Shown here: piece by piece, positions 25,300 to 32,179 of the stretch
How the letters are laid out: each line of letters opens with the position of its first letter
Position numbering within the stretch: position 1 is the stretch's first letter
NCBI GenBank assembly: GCA_036558905.1
Contig: DATBER010000004.1
Span: forward strand, 1 to 42,058
DNA length: 42,058 bases
Source of the DNA: DASXRA01 sp036558905
Lineage (GTDB): Bacteria > Actinomycetota > Actinomycetes > Mycobacteriales > Jatrophihabitantaceae
Direction of reading: 5' to 3'
Notes under the pieces: generated by a model
Databases searched by the model: none
Told to the model about the DNA's origin: nothing
The model's input: the letters and a program-made list of their open reading frames with translations, nothing else
Program-made: the position numbers and the translations under genes

Positions 25300-25326
25300 G
25301 TCACATCTGTCACACTGGTCACATGC
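25300..25326 (+). repeat. Three 9-bp direct repeats (GTCACAnnn) ending at the L,D-transpeptidase start codon
   Basis: GTCACATCT (25300), GTCACACTG (25309) and GTCACATGC (25318) follow each other with no gap, and the ATG of the next gene lies inside the third. The middle unit also contains the likely -10 box CACACT (25311-25316). Mycobacterial MtrA binds 9-mer direct repeats of the form GTCACAgcg; the likeness suggests an MtrA-type response-regulator site, which is inference. Confidence 0.65.
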
Positions 25327-26279
25327 GTGTCTGGCGGGCGCTGTCGACGACCGCGGTCGTGGTCGCCATCGGTGCCTGTGCCATCACGGTGGTGGCGCTG
25401 GCCTCGACCGAGTCCCGTGACGAACGCGACGTCGCGGCGACACCGTCCCCGACGACGTCAGCGCCGACCCCCACCGAGCTGGCCGAGCCGGTCGTCCCGT
25501 CGGCGGCGCCGAGCCGGTCCGTAGCCCCGACCTCGCCGACTGCCCAGAAGCATCCGCCGGTGACGACGCCGGCCAGCACCCCGGCCCCACCCCGGCCGAA
25601 GGCGACGCCCACGCCCACGCGCAAGCCCGTGCCCAAGCCGACGTCCGGCCCGGCCAGCCATCCGGCAGCGCCGCGCGGGCAATCGCTGCCGCTCGGATAC
25701 TTCACCGGCAATGCCACCCGGGTCATCACCGTGGTCGCGTCGTCCACCGGCAGCACTACAGCCAGGCTGCAGGCTTGGACGAACGCGTCGGGCGGAGGAT
25801 GGCTGGCCTACGGCTCGGCGGTGACCGCGCACGTCGGCTCGCAGGGGCTGACCACGCACCCGAGCGAGCGCCTCTCGGCTACCCCGATCGGCAGCTTCAC
25901 GCTGACCCAGGCCTTCGGCGCGATGGGCAATCCGGGCACCGGGCTGCCGTACTTCCAGACCGACAGCCGCGACTGGTGGGTCAGCGACTCGAACTCGAGG
26001 TACTACAACCAGCACTACCGGTGCAGCGCCGGCTCGTGCCCGTTCAACACCGGAGCCGGCGAGAACCTGCTCGACGCCGGCTCGGTCTACAACTATGCCG
26101 TGGTCATCGACTACAACCGGTTCCCAGCGGTGGAAGGCAACGGCAGTGCGTTCTTCCTGCACGTGACGAACGGGCAGGCTACGGCCGGCTGCGTGGCGAT
26201 CCCGCAGAACCGGCTGGTCTCGCTCATGCGCTGGCTGACGCCGGGCACCCACCCCCGGATCCTTATCGGCGTCGCGTGA
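25323..26279 (+). CDS. L,D-transpeptidase (YkuD-type) catalytic domain protein, copy 1
   Basis: A 318-residue exported cell-wall enzyme. One hydrophobic segment (about 8-27) with a possible lipobox at IGAC is followed by a Thr/Pro/Ala-rich stalk (about 35-125). The C-terminal domain (about 130-318) has SATPIGSFTLTQAFG, DWWVSDSNSRYYN, VVIDYNRFP and the active-site region FFLHVTNGQATAGCVAIP, with His280 and Cys290. YkuD enzymes form 3-3 peptidoglycan crosslinks or attach proteins; the group lacks the canonical SHGC in favour of TAGC. It starts at ATG 25323 directly after three GTCAC repeats. A homologous second copy follows after 12 bp, so the pair arose by tandem duplication. Confidence 0.87.
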   Translation: MRVWRALSTTAVVVAIGACAITVVALASTESRDERDVAATPSPTTSAPTPTELAEPVVPSAAPSRSVAPTSPTAQKHPPVTTPASTPAPPRPKATPTPTRKPVPKPTSGPASHPAAPRGQSLPLGYFTGNATRVITVVASSTGSTTARLQAWTNASGGGWLAYGSAVTAHVGSQGLTTHPSERLSATPIGSFTLTQAFGAMGNPGTGLPYFQTDSRDWWVSDSNSRYYNQHYRCSAGSCPFNTGAGENLLDAGSVYNYAVVIDYNRFPAVEGNGSAFFLHVTNGQATAGCVAIPQNRLVSLMRWLTPGTHPRILIGVA

Positions 26280-26291
26280 GAGGCTGGGCGG

Positions 26292-27131
26292 GTGCCGCCC
26301 CCGCTCCGCCTGCTCGTCCCCGCCGTGATCGCCGCAGTCGCCGTGGTCGGGTGTAGTGCGACGACCCACCGGGCGGCGCGCTCGACCGGCACGCCGCCCC
26401 CGACGACGTCAGCGCCACCGTCCTCCGGGCCGAAGACGTCGGCGCCGACGACCTCGACCGCTGCGAAGCCGGCGCCGAAGCGACCCACACCGAGAACGAC
26501 GACGACGCATCGCCCACCGGCCGAGCACCCGATCCGCAGCAACCTGCCGCTGCGCGACTCGACCGGTTCGGCCCGGCAGGTGATCACCGTCGTGGCGCCG
26601 TCGACGTCGAGCACCACCGCCACCGTGCAAGCCTGGAACAAGTCGGCCAACGGCTGGACACGCGTCGGGTCGGCCGTACCGGCCCACGTCGGCGCCGACG
26701 GGCTGAGCACCCAACCCAGCGAGACCAAGTCGGCCACCCCGATCGGCAGCTTCACGCTGACCCAGGCCTTCGGCAGCGCGGCCAATCCCGGGACGAAGGT
26801 GCCCTACTTCCGCACCGATGCCAGCGACTGGTGGGTCAGCGACGCCAACTCCGACCTGTACAACACCCACTACCGGTGCAGCGCGTCGTGCCCGTTCGAC
26901 ACGAGCGCCGGCGAGAATCTGCTCGACGCCGGCTTCGTGTACACCTACGCGCTCGTGATCGACTACAACCGCTTCCCGGTGCACGCCGGCGCCGGCAGCG
27001 CGTTCTTCCTGCACGTGACGAACGGCGAGGCGACGGCCGGCTGCGTGTCCATTCCCGAGGCCAGCCTGGTGTCGATCATGCGGTGGTTGAGCCCGTCGGC
27101 GCGTCCGCGCATTCTGATCGGGACGTCATGA
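26292..27131 (+). CDS. L,D-transpeptidase (YkuD-type) catalytic domain protein, copy 2 (probable lipoprotein)
   Basis: A 279-residue paralogue of the preceding protein. The N-terminal signal (LRLLVPAVIAAVAVVGCSA) has a plausible lipobox ending at Cys20-21, so it is probably lipid-anchored. A Thr/Pro-rich stalk (about 25-85) leads to the catalytic domain with SATPIGSFTLTQAFG, DWWVSDANSDLYN, VIDYNRFPVHAG and FFLHVTNGEATAGCVSIP (His241, Cys251). The catalytic halves are much more alike than the stalks. The GTG start at 26292 has AGAGG about 8 nt upstream and lies 12 bp after copy 1, so the two are probably co-transcribed. Its 3' end overlaps the convergent ROK gene by 56 bp. Confidence 0.87.
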   Translation: MPPPLRLLVPAVIAAVAVVGCSATTHRAARSTGTPPPTTSAPPSSGPKTSAPTTSTAAKPAPKRPTPRTTTTHRPPAEHPIRSNLPLRDSTGSARQVITVVAPSTSSTTATVQAWNKSANGWTRVGSAVPAHVGADGLSTQPSETKSATPIGSFTLTQAFGSAANPGTKVPYFRTDASDWWVSDANSDLYNTHYRCSASCPFDTSAGENLLDAGFVYTYALVIDYNRFPVHAGAGSAFFLHVTNGEATAGCVSIPEASLVSIMRWLSPSARPRILIGTS

Positions 27132-27999
27132 GCGCGTAGCGGGCCGCGCCCAGTAGCGGGGCGTGTTCGGGGTTGTGCGCCACGACCACGTCGATCGGGT
27201 CGGGCAGGCGGGCCACGAAGGCCGGGCCGAACAGGTCCCAGGAGGCTGACATGGACCCGCCGATGACCACCACCTGGGCGCCGAAGCGGTCGAAGTAGGG
27301 GGCGAGCGCGGTGCCGAGCGTGGTCATCGCGGTGTCGATGACGGCCCGGGCGGTGGCCTCGCCGCCGCGTGCCCGTTCGGCGATCTCGCGCACGTCGGCC
27401 CCGGCGTCGCCGGTGGCCGCGCGGTAGGCCGCCCGGATGGCCCGGCGTGAGACCCGGTCCTCCAGCGGCTGCCCGTCGATGAGCACCCGGTGGGCCCGCC
27501 CGTCCGGGGGCACGTCCGGCCCGCTGCCCACGATCTGGCCGTCGGCCAGAAAGCCTGACCCGACCCCGGTGCCCAGCGTGAGCGCCGCGCAGCGCCGGTA
27601 GCCGGTGGCCGCGCCGTGCAGCCACTCGCCGAGCACGAACGCGTCGGCGTCGTTGAGGAAGCTGACCGACTCCGGCCGCGGTGAGATGTCCTGGCACAGC
27701 GCGGCCCGCACGTCGACCCCGCGCAGGCTGTCGAACTTGCCGACGTTCTCGAACAGCGCGATGCCCCGGGCGTAGTCGAACGGTCCGGGCAAGGCCACCC
27801 CCCAACGAGCCGCCTCCGCGGCGTCCAGGGTGTCGGCCGCGGCCACGAACGCGCCCAACAACTGCGCGGCCGAGGCCTGACCGTCCAGCCCGTGCCGGCT
27901 CAACGTCCCGGCCACGATCGACCAATCCGCGACATCGATCAACGCGGCACTGACATGCGTGCCGCCCACCTCCAGCACGGGTACCCGCTCGGCTGCCAT
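27076..27999 (-). CDS. ROK family protein (putative sugar kinase)
   Basis: A 307-residue actin-fold protein of the ROK family. The phosphate-1 motif reads VLEVGGTHVSAALID, with Glu where sugar kinases usually have Asp. The catalytic LNDADAFVLGEW and the nucleotide motif TLGTGVGSGFL are present. The zinc-binding CxCGxxGC motif of most ROK kinases is absent; the corresponding stretch is GSGPDVPPDGRAHRV. Substrate glucose, N-acetylglucosamine or a relative is possible but unproven. It starts at ATG 27999 with AGGAAG upstream, 17 bp after the PH-domain gene. The last residues (about 290-307) lie in the 56-bp overlap with the transpeptidase gene and look non-conserved. Confidence 0.8.
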   Translation of the reverse strand: MAAERVPVLEVGGTHVSAALIDVADWSIVAGTLSRHGLDGQASAAQLLGAFVAAADTLDAAEAARWGVALPGPFDYARGIALFENVGKFDSLRGVDVRAALCQDISPRPESVSFLNDADAFVLGEWLHGAATGYRRCAALTLGTGVGSGFLADGQIVGSGPDVPPDGRAHRVLIDGQPLEDRVSRRAIRAAYRAATGDAGADVREIAERARGGEATARAVIDTAMTTLGTALAPYFDRFGAQVVVIGGSMSASWDLFGPAFVARLPDPIDVVVAHNPEHAPLLGAARYALMTSRSECADAPTGSTTA

Positions 28000-28016
28000 G
28001 CGATCTTCCTACAGGG

Positions 28017-29528
28017 TCAGCCGCGGAACTCGTCGAGCAGTCCGGGCAGCAGCGTGTCGGCGAGCGCCACTGCGTCCGCTTCGGCGACGTCCGGCACGTG
28101 GTAGCCCTGACGTCCGGCGGCGGTGGTCGCGATCAGCGTGGCCAGCCCGGCCCGGCGCTGGAAGACGCTGCTGCGCAGGTTGACGCCGATCACGCCGTCG
28201 CGCGAGAGAACCGCCCGGCGCCGTACCAGCGAACCCCGCCGCGCGACCAGGTAGTCGCCGGTGACCGCGTGGCCCAGGCTGCGCGCCCGGTCGGCGGCCA
28301 GCGGCACGCTCAGCGGCACCAACACGGCGGCGACGAGCCAGGCCCACCCGGACAGCCCGGCCACCAGCCAGACCAGCCCGGCCACCGCAACGATCGCCCC
28401 GCTGGCCCCGACCGCCCGGACGTAGCGGCGCCGGTGGGCGCGGGGACCGTGGTCGACCAGCGGCATCGTGAACGGTTCGGCCCGGCCGACCACCGCCGCG
28501 GCGATGCGCACGGCGGCCGCCCGCGGCCCGGGCGGCATCAGCATGGTTCCGCCGCGCTCGGCGCCGCGCCCGACGCGCAGGCCGGTGGTGATCGCCATGG
28601 TCCGGGCCCCGCCCGCCGCGCGCAGCAGTAACGGCTCGCTGAGCTCGGCGCCGCGCAGCCGGCGCTCCTCGATGCTCGTCGCCCGCGAGGTGATCAGCCC
28701 GCGACTCACGTGCAGGGTGCCGCCGCGGTTGCGGCTGAGCCGGAAGTTCCAGAACGCCATGACGTATCCGACGGTGGAGGCCAGGGCGATGAACACGACG
28801 AGGGCGGCCATCACCTCGGGCACGACCTCGCCCAGCGGCGCCGAGGTCAGGTGGTCGATCAGCGCCCGCAGCGGGCCGAACCGGTCCGGATCGATGTGCG
28901 CCTCGCTGATCAGTCGCCACACGAACCCGGCCAGGGCCGCCGCGGTGATCGCCCCGGACAGCGTGAACGGCGCGTACCGCACCCACGAGCGGGGCAGCCG
29001 GAACAGCTCGTCGTCCGGGGCGGCAACGGCAGTGTCCACAGTGGACAGTGCTACCGGTGTGCGGTGCAGCAGTTCGTCGCGCAGGCGGGACGCGTCGGCG
29101 ATGCGCAGCCCGTCGAGGGTGAGCGCCGGCCGGCCCTTGCGGTCGGACGTCCCGGTGCCGATCACCACGCGGGCCAGGCCCAGCACCCGGTGCAACGCGT
29201 GCGCGGTCACGTCGACCGTCCGCACCCGGTCCAGCGGCGCGGCGGTGGTGCGCCGGCGGAACAACCCGTGCCGCAGCTGGATCTGCGCCGGCGTGATCCG
29301 GAACCGCGTCGTGAAGTACCGCAACGTGCCGGCACCGGCCACGAGCAGCGTCGCGATCAGGCTCCAGCGCGAACCGTGTCCGCTGCCCTGACCGGCCAGG
29401 AACAACCCGGCGAGCGCGGGCAGGGCGCGCACCAGCTCGACGACCGGGTGGATGATCAGCATCCGCGGATCGAGGCGCCGCCACTCGTCCACGGGCGCTA
29501 GGTCGGGCGGATCGCTCAGCAGCGTCAT
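28017..29528 (-). CDS. YdbT-like multi-pass membrane protein with bacterial PH (bPH_2) domains
   Basis: A 503-residue membrane protein. Pairs of hydrophobic helices (about 30-65, 180-245 and 375-415) alternate with bacterial pleckstrin-like bPH_2 domains, recognisable as FRITPAQIQLRHGLFRRRTT with DRVRTVDV, GGTLHVSRGLITSRATSIEE, and GDYLVARRGSLVRRRAVLSR with DGVIGVNL. This is the architecture of B. subtilis YdbT, whose pair YdbS-YdbT is linked to resistance to membrane-active bacteriocins. The ATG at 29528 overlaps the upstream YdbS-like gene by four bases, so the pair is conserved here too. Its precise role in this organism is unknown. Confidence 0.88.
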   Translation of the reverse strand: MTLLSDPPDLAPVDEWRRLDPRMLIIHPVVELVRALPALAGLFLAGQGSGHGSRWSLIATLLVAGAGTLRYFTTRFRITPAQIQLRHGLFRRRTTAAPLDRVRTVDVTAHALHRVLGLARVVIGTGTSDRKGRPALTLDGLRIADASRLRDELLHRTPVALSTVDTAVAAPDDELFRLPRSWVRYAPFTLSGAITAAALAGFVWRLISEAHIDPDRFGPLRALIDHLTSAPLGEVVPEVMAALVVFIALASTVGYVMAFWNFRLSRNRGGTLHVSRGLITSRATSIEERRLRGAELSEPLLLRAAGGARTMAITTGLRVGRGAERGGTMLMPPGPRAAAVRIAAAVVGRAEPFTMPLVDHGPRAHRRRYVRAVGASGAIVAVAGLVWLVAGLSGWAWLVAAVLVPLSVPLAADRARSLGHAVTGDYLVARRGSLVRRRAVLSRDGVIGVNLRSSVFQRRAGLATLIATTAAGRQGYHVPDVAEADAVALADTLLPGLLDEFRG

Positions 29529-30049
29529 GTCGCGTCGCCGCCGACTGCCTGCACCCGGGCGGTCAGCTGATCGACCACGCGCTCGGCGGTGCGCAGGTCC
29601 AGGCCGTGGATCTTGAGCGGTCCGGCCGCGGACGCCGTCGTGATCGTGACGTTGGCCAGCCGGAACACCTGCTCGAGCGGGCCGCGGTGCAGGTCGACGG
29701 TCTGGATGCGCGACACCGGGGCGATGCGCCGTTCCTGGTTGAACCAGCCGGCCTGCGTGTAGGCGGCCTGCTCGGTGATCTCCCACCGGTGCACCCGGTA
29801 CCGCCACTGCGGCATGACCACGACGTGCCCGAACGCGACCGCGCCGGTGGCGATCAGCACGACGTAGCGCCAGGCCTGGATGTGGTGCTCGCCCACGCAC
29901 AGGATCACGTACTCGATGGCCAGCACGACGATCCACCCGGCGAGTGCACGTACCGTCCAGAACCAGACGGCGCGCCGGCTCACCCGGTGCTGCGGATCGC
30001 GCAGCGCGAGCGAAGCCGGGCCAGGGCCGGCGGCGGGCATTGTCTGCAT
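29525..30049 (-). CDS. YdbS-like PH (bPH_2) domain membrane protein
   Basis: A 174-residue protein with two hydrophobic helices (about 28-50 and 58-78) followed by one bPH_2 domain: YRVHRWEITEQAAYTQAGWF, then RIAPVSRIQTVDLHRGPLEQ and VTITTASAAGPLKIHGL. It is the small partner of the YdbT-like protein and overlaps it by ATGA (29525-29528). I start at ATG 30049 (MQTMPAAGPG); a longer in-frame extension has no family resemblance. A CACCGT 6 nt upstream and a TTGACA further upstream are weak promoter candidates. The gene is divergent from the alpha/beta-hydrolase gene. Confidence 0.85.
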   Translation of the reverse strand: MQTMPAAGPGPASLALRDPQHRVSRRAVWFWTVRALAGWIVVLAIEYVILCVGEHHIQAWRYVVLIATGAVAFGHVVVMPQWRYRVHRWEITEQAAYTQAGWFNQERRIAPVSRIQTVDLHRGPLEQVFRLANVTITTASAAGPLKIHGLDLRTAERVVDQLTARVQAVGGDAT

Positions 30050-30189
30050 GTCACCACGGTGCCATTCGCGAAGCGGACTTCCCACTGTCAACGGTCGCCA
30101 ACCTGGCATGACAGCTGTCATGGGTGTACCACGGAGAGCAACCGTGGCACTCTTGTCCGGCCCCGGCAGACGCGATCGAGGAGGGTGCC

Positions 30190-31089
30190 GTGCCCAGCGG
30201 TGAGGTCTGGCAGCGGATTGCCACACCTGACGGGCGCGCGCTCGAGGTCATGGTCGCCGGTCCGGCCGATGGCCGACCACTGGTCCACCACGGGGGCACG
30301 CCGGTGGCCGCCGTCGCGTATCCGTTGTTGATCGACGCGGCCGTCGACCGTGGACTGCGGTTCGTCACGTACTCGCGCCCGGGATACGCCACGTCCGACC
30401 CGTGCCCGGGCCGCTCGGTGGCGGCGGCCGCCTCCGATGTCGCCACCATCCTGGACGCGCTGGACGCCGACCGGTTCGTCACGATCGGGTGGTCCGGCGG
30501 GGGACCGCACGCGCTGGCCTGCGCCGCGCTGCTGCCCGACCGCTGCCTGGCGGCGGCCACCGTGTCCGGGGTGGCGCCCTACGGCGTGCCCGACCTGGAC
30601 TGGCTGGACGGCCAGGGCGAGGAGAACGTCGAGGAGTTCGGCGCGGCGCTGCACGGCGGGGACGAGCTGTCCGAGTGGCTCGCCGACGCGGCCGAGGACA
30701 TGGCCCAGGTCAGCGCCGACGACGTGGCCGCGGTGCTGGGCGACCTGGTGTCCGACGTCGACAAGAAGGCGCTCACCGGCGGCTACGCCGAGTGGTGGGC
30801 GGCCTCGTTGCGCAAGGCGGTCAGCACCGGTGTGGCCGGCTGGCGCGACGACGACCTGGCGTTCCTCGCCCCGTGGGGATTCGACCTGGCCGCGATCAAG
30901 CGCCCGGTCGCGATCTGGCAGGGCGGGCAGGACCGCATGGTGCCGTTCGCCCACGGCGAGTGGCTGGCCGCCCATGTCTCGAATGCCCGCTCGCACCTGC
31001 TGCCCGAGGACGGGCACCTGTCGATCGGGCTCGGCCGGGTGGGTCAGATCGTCGACGAGTTGGTCGACCTCGCCGACCGCGTGGCGTGA
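30190..31089 (+). CDS. Alpha/beta hydrolase
   Basis: A 299-residue alpha/beta-hydrolase-fold enzyme. The oxyanion segment HHGGTP (34-39) is followed by the nucleophile elbow GWSGGGPHA with Ser102, the acid at QGGQDRMVP with Asp248, and the base at EDGHLSI with His276. This makes a complete triad. A helical cap lies at about 135-230. The substrate is unknown. The GTG at 30190 has GAGGAGG upstream. The stop overlaps the next small gene by GTGA. Confidence 0.9.
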   Translation: MPSGEVWQRIATPDGRALEVMVAGPADGRPLVHHGGTPVAAVAYPLLIDAAVDRGLRFVTYSRPGYATSDPCPGRSVAAAASDVATILDALDADRFVTIGWSGGGPHALACAALLPDRCLAAATVSGVAPYGVPDLDWLDGQGEENVEEFGAALHGGDELSEWLADAAEDMAQVSADDVAAVLGDLVSDVDKKALTGGYAEWWAASLRKAVSTGVAGWRDDDLAFLAPWGFDLAAIKRPVAIWQGGQDRMVPFAHGEWLAAHVSNARSHLLPEDGHLSIGLGRVGQIVDELVDLADRVA

Positions 31090-31421
31090 CGCGAGCCGAG
31101 CTGCTACGGCGGGTGGCCGCGTCGGCGCCGCTGGGCGTCGGCGTTCGCGTGGGTGTCGAGGGCGTCGACGGTTCGGGCAAGACCGTGTTCGCCGACGAGC
31201 TGGCCGGCGTCTGGGCCTTCTCGGTGTTCCTCGACGTCCCGTTCGAGGTGACCGCCCGGCGAATGGCGGTGCGCGACGGGTCACCCCCGGACCCGGACCG
31301 TCCGAGCCTGCGCCGCTACGTCGAAGCGCAGCGGCACTACCTGCGCACCTGCGCGCCGCGGCAACGGGCGAGCGTCGTCGTCGACAACGCCCTGCCGAAC
31401 GCCCCGCGCCTGGTCGGCTGA
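31086..31421 (+). CDS. Uridine-kinase-like protein with a large internal deletion (probable remnant)
   Basis: A 111-residue open frame overlapping the alpha/beta-hydrolase stop (GTGA). Residues 1-40 match the start of actinobacterial uridine-kinase-like P-loop NTPases, including Walker A GVDGSGKT (26-33) and FADELA. From residue 42 the sequence continues as VWAFSVFLDVPFEVTARRMA, which in full-length relatives lies far downstream, and ends with the family's QRASVVVDNALPNAP. The central part, with the DGFH-type substrate site and Walker B, is missing. The frame is kept across the junction at about 31206. A full-length relative would be about 200 residues. It is most likely a non-functional remnant; a shortened protein with another role is possible. 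Confidence 0.75.
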   Translation: MTRAELLRRVAASAPLGVGVRVGVEGVDGSGKTVFADELAGVWAFSVFLDVPFEVTARRMAVRDGSPPDPDRPSLRRYVEAQRHYLRTCAPRQRASVVVDNALPNAPRLVG

Positions 31422-31422
31422 C

Positions 31423-32085
31423 TCACCAGCCGCGTTCGCGCCACTCGCCCAGGTGCGGTCGCTCGACGCCCAGGCTCGAGTCGTTGCCGTGCCCGGGGTA
31501 GAACCACGTGTCGTCGGGCAGCTGGTCGAAGATGCGCGCCTGGACGTCGTTGATCAGCGAGGTGAAGTCGTCGGCCGACCAGGTCTTGCCCACGCCGCCG
31601 GGGAACAGCGAGTCGCCGGTGAACAGGTGCGGCACGCCGTCCGGGTCGCGGTAGAGCACCGCGATCGAGCCGGGCGTGTGGCCGCGCAGACCGATGATGT
31701 CCAGGGTCAGCTCGCCGACGTCGATCGTGTCGCCGTGGTCGAGGCGCTCGTCGACGGCCACCGGCAGCTCGTCGGCGTCGGCGTCGCCGGCGTAGATCGC
31801 GGCGCCGGCGTCGTCGGCCGTCTCGGCCAGTGCCTGCCAGTGGTCGGCGTGCCGGTGCGTGGTGAGGATGGCCGACACCGGGGGACCGTCGAGGCGGACC
31901 AGCTCGTGCAGCCGGTCGGCCTCGTTGGCCGCGTCGATGAGCAGGCCCTCGCCGCTGGCGGTGCAGCGCAGCAGGTAGGCGTTGTTGTCCATGGGCCCGA
32001 CGGCGAGCTTGGCGATTGTCAGCGCGGGCAGCCGCCGCACGTCCCACGGACCGCCGACGGAGACCTTGCCGGTGTAGTCAGCCAC
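31423..32085 (-). CDS. MBL-fold metallo-hydrolase (glyoxalase II-like)
   Basis: A 220-residue metallo-beta-lactamase-fold hydrolase. It has PMDNNAYLLRC, the metal motif TTHRHADHW, GHTPGSIAVL, FTGDSLFPGGVGKT and the final ligand YPGHG, as in hydroxyacylglutathione hydrolase. In a mycothiol-using organism the thiol would differ, so the substrate is open. The GTG start at 32085 follows a TAGGCT box by 6 nt (leaderless). Its stop is separated by one base from the convergent uridine-kinase remnant. It lies downstream of the DUF4032 gene, behind the second copy of the hairpin element. Confidence 0.87.
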   Translation of the reverse strand: MADYTGKVSVGGPWDVRRLPALTIAKLAVGPMDNNAYLLRCTASGEGLLIDAANEADRLHELVRLDGPPVSAILTTHRHADHWQALAETADDAGAAIYAGDADADELPVAVDERLDHGDTIDVGELTLDIIGLRGHTPGSIAVLYRDPDGVPHLFTGDSLFPGGVGKTWSADDFTSLINDVQARIFDQLPDDTWFYPGHGNDSSLGVERPHLGEWRERGW

Positions 32086-32091
32086 GGTGAG

Positions 32092-32097
32092 AGCCTA
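32092..32097 (-). promoter_or_regulatory. -10 box of a leaderless transcript (glyoxalase II-like hydrolase)
   Basis: On the minus strand TAGGCT lies 6 nt before the GTG at 32085. It is adjacent to the hairpin element. Confidence 0.55.
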
Positions 32098-32108
32098 GGA
32101 CAGCGCCC

Positions 32109-32179
32109 GTTCGTGCCTCCCAAGCCCGTGCTCTGCTGCGCGACGCTCGCGACGAGCGGACTTAGGCGACACGACCTAG
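32109..32179. repeat. Second, degenerate copy of the CTAG-ended hairpin element
   Basis: The core at 32128-32159 (TGCTCTGCTGCGCG, then GCTCGCGACGAGCGG) matches the reverse complement of the loop at 76-104 almost exactly, with a two-base insertion. The flanks form an imperfect inverted repeat: GTTCGTGCCTCCCAAG on the left and CTTAGGCGACACGAC on the right. The right end CCTAG supplies the TAG stop of the DUF4032 gene (32176-32178), just as in copy 1. Confidence 0.75.
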
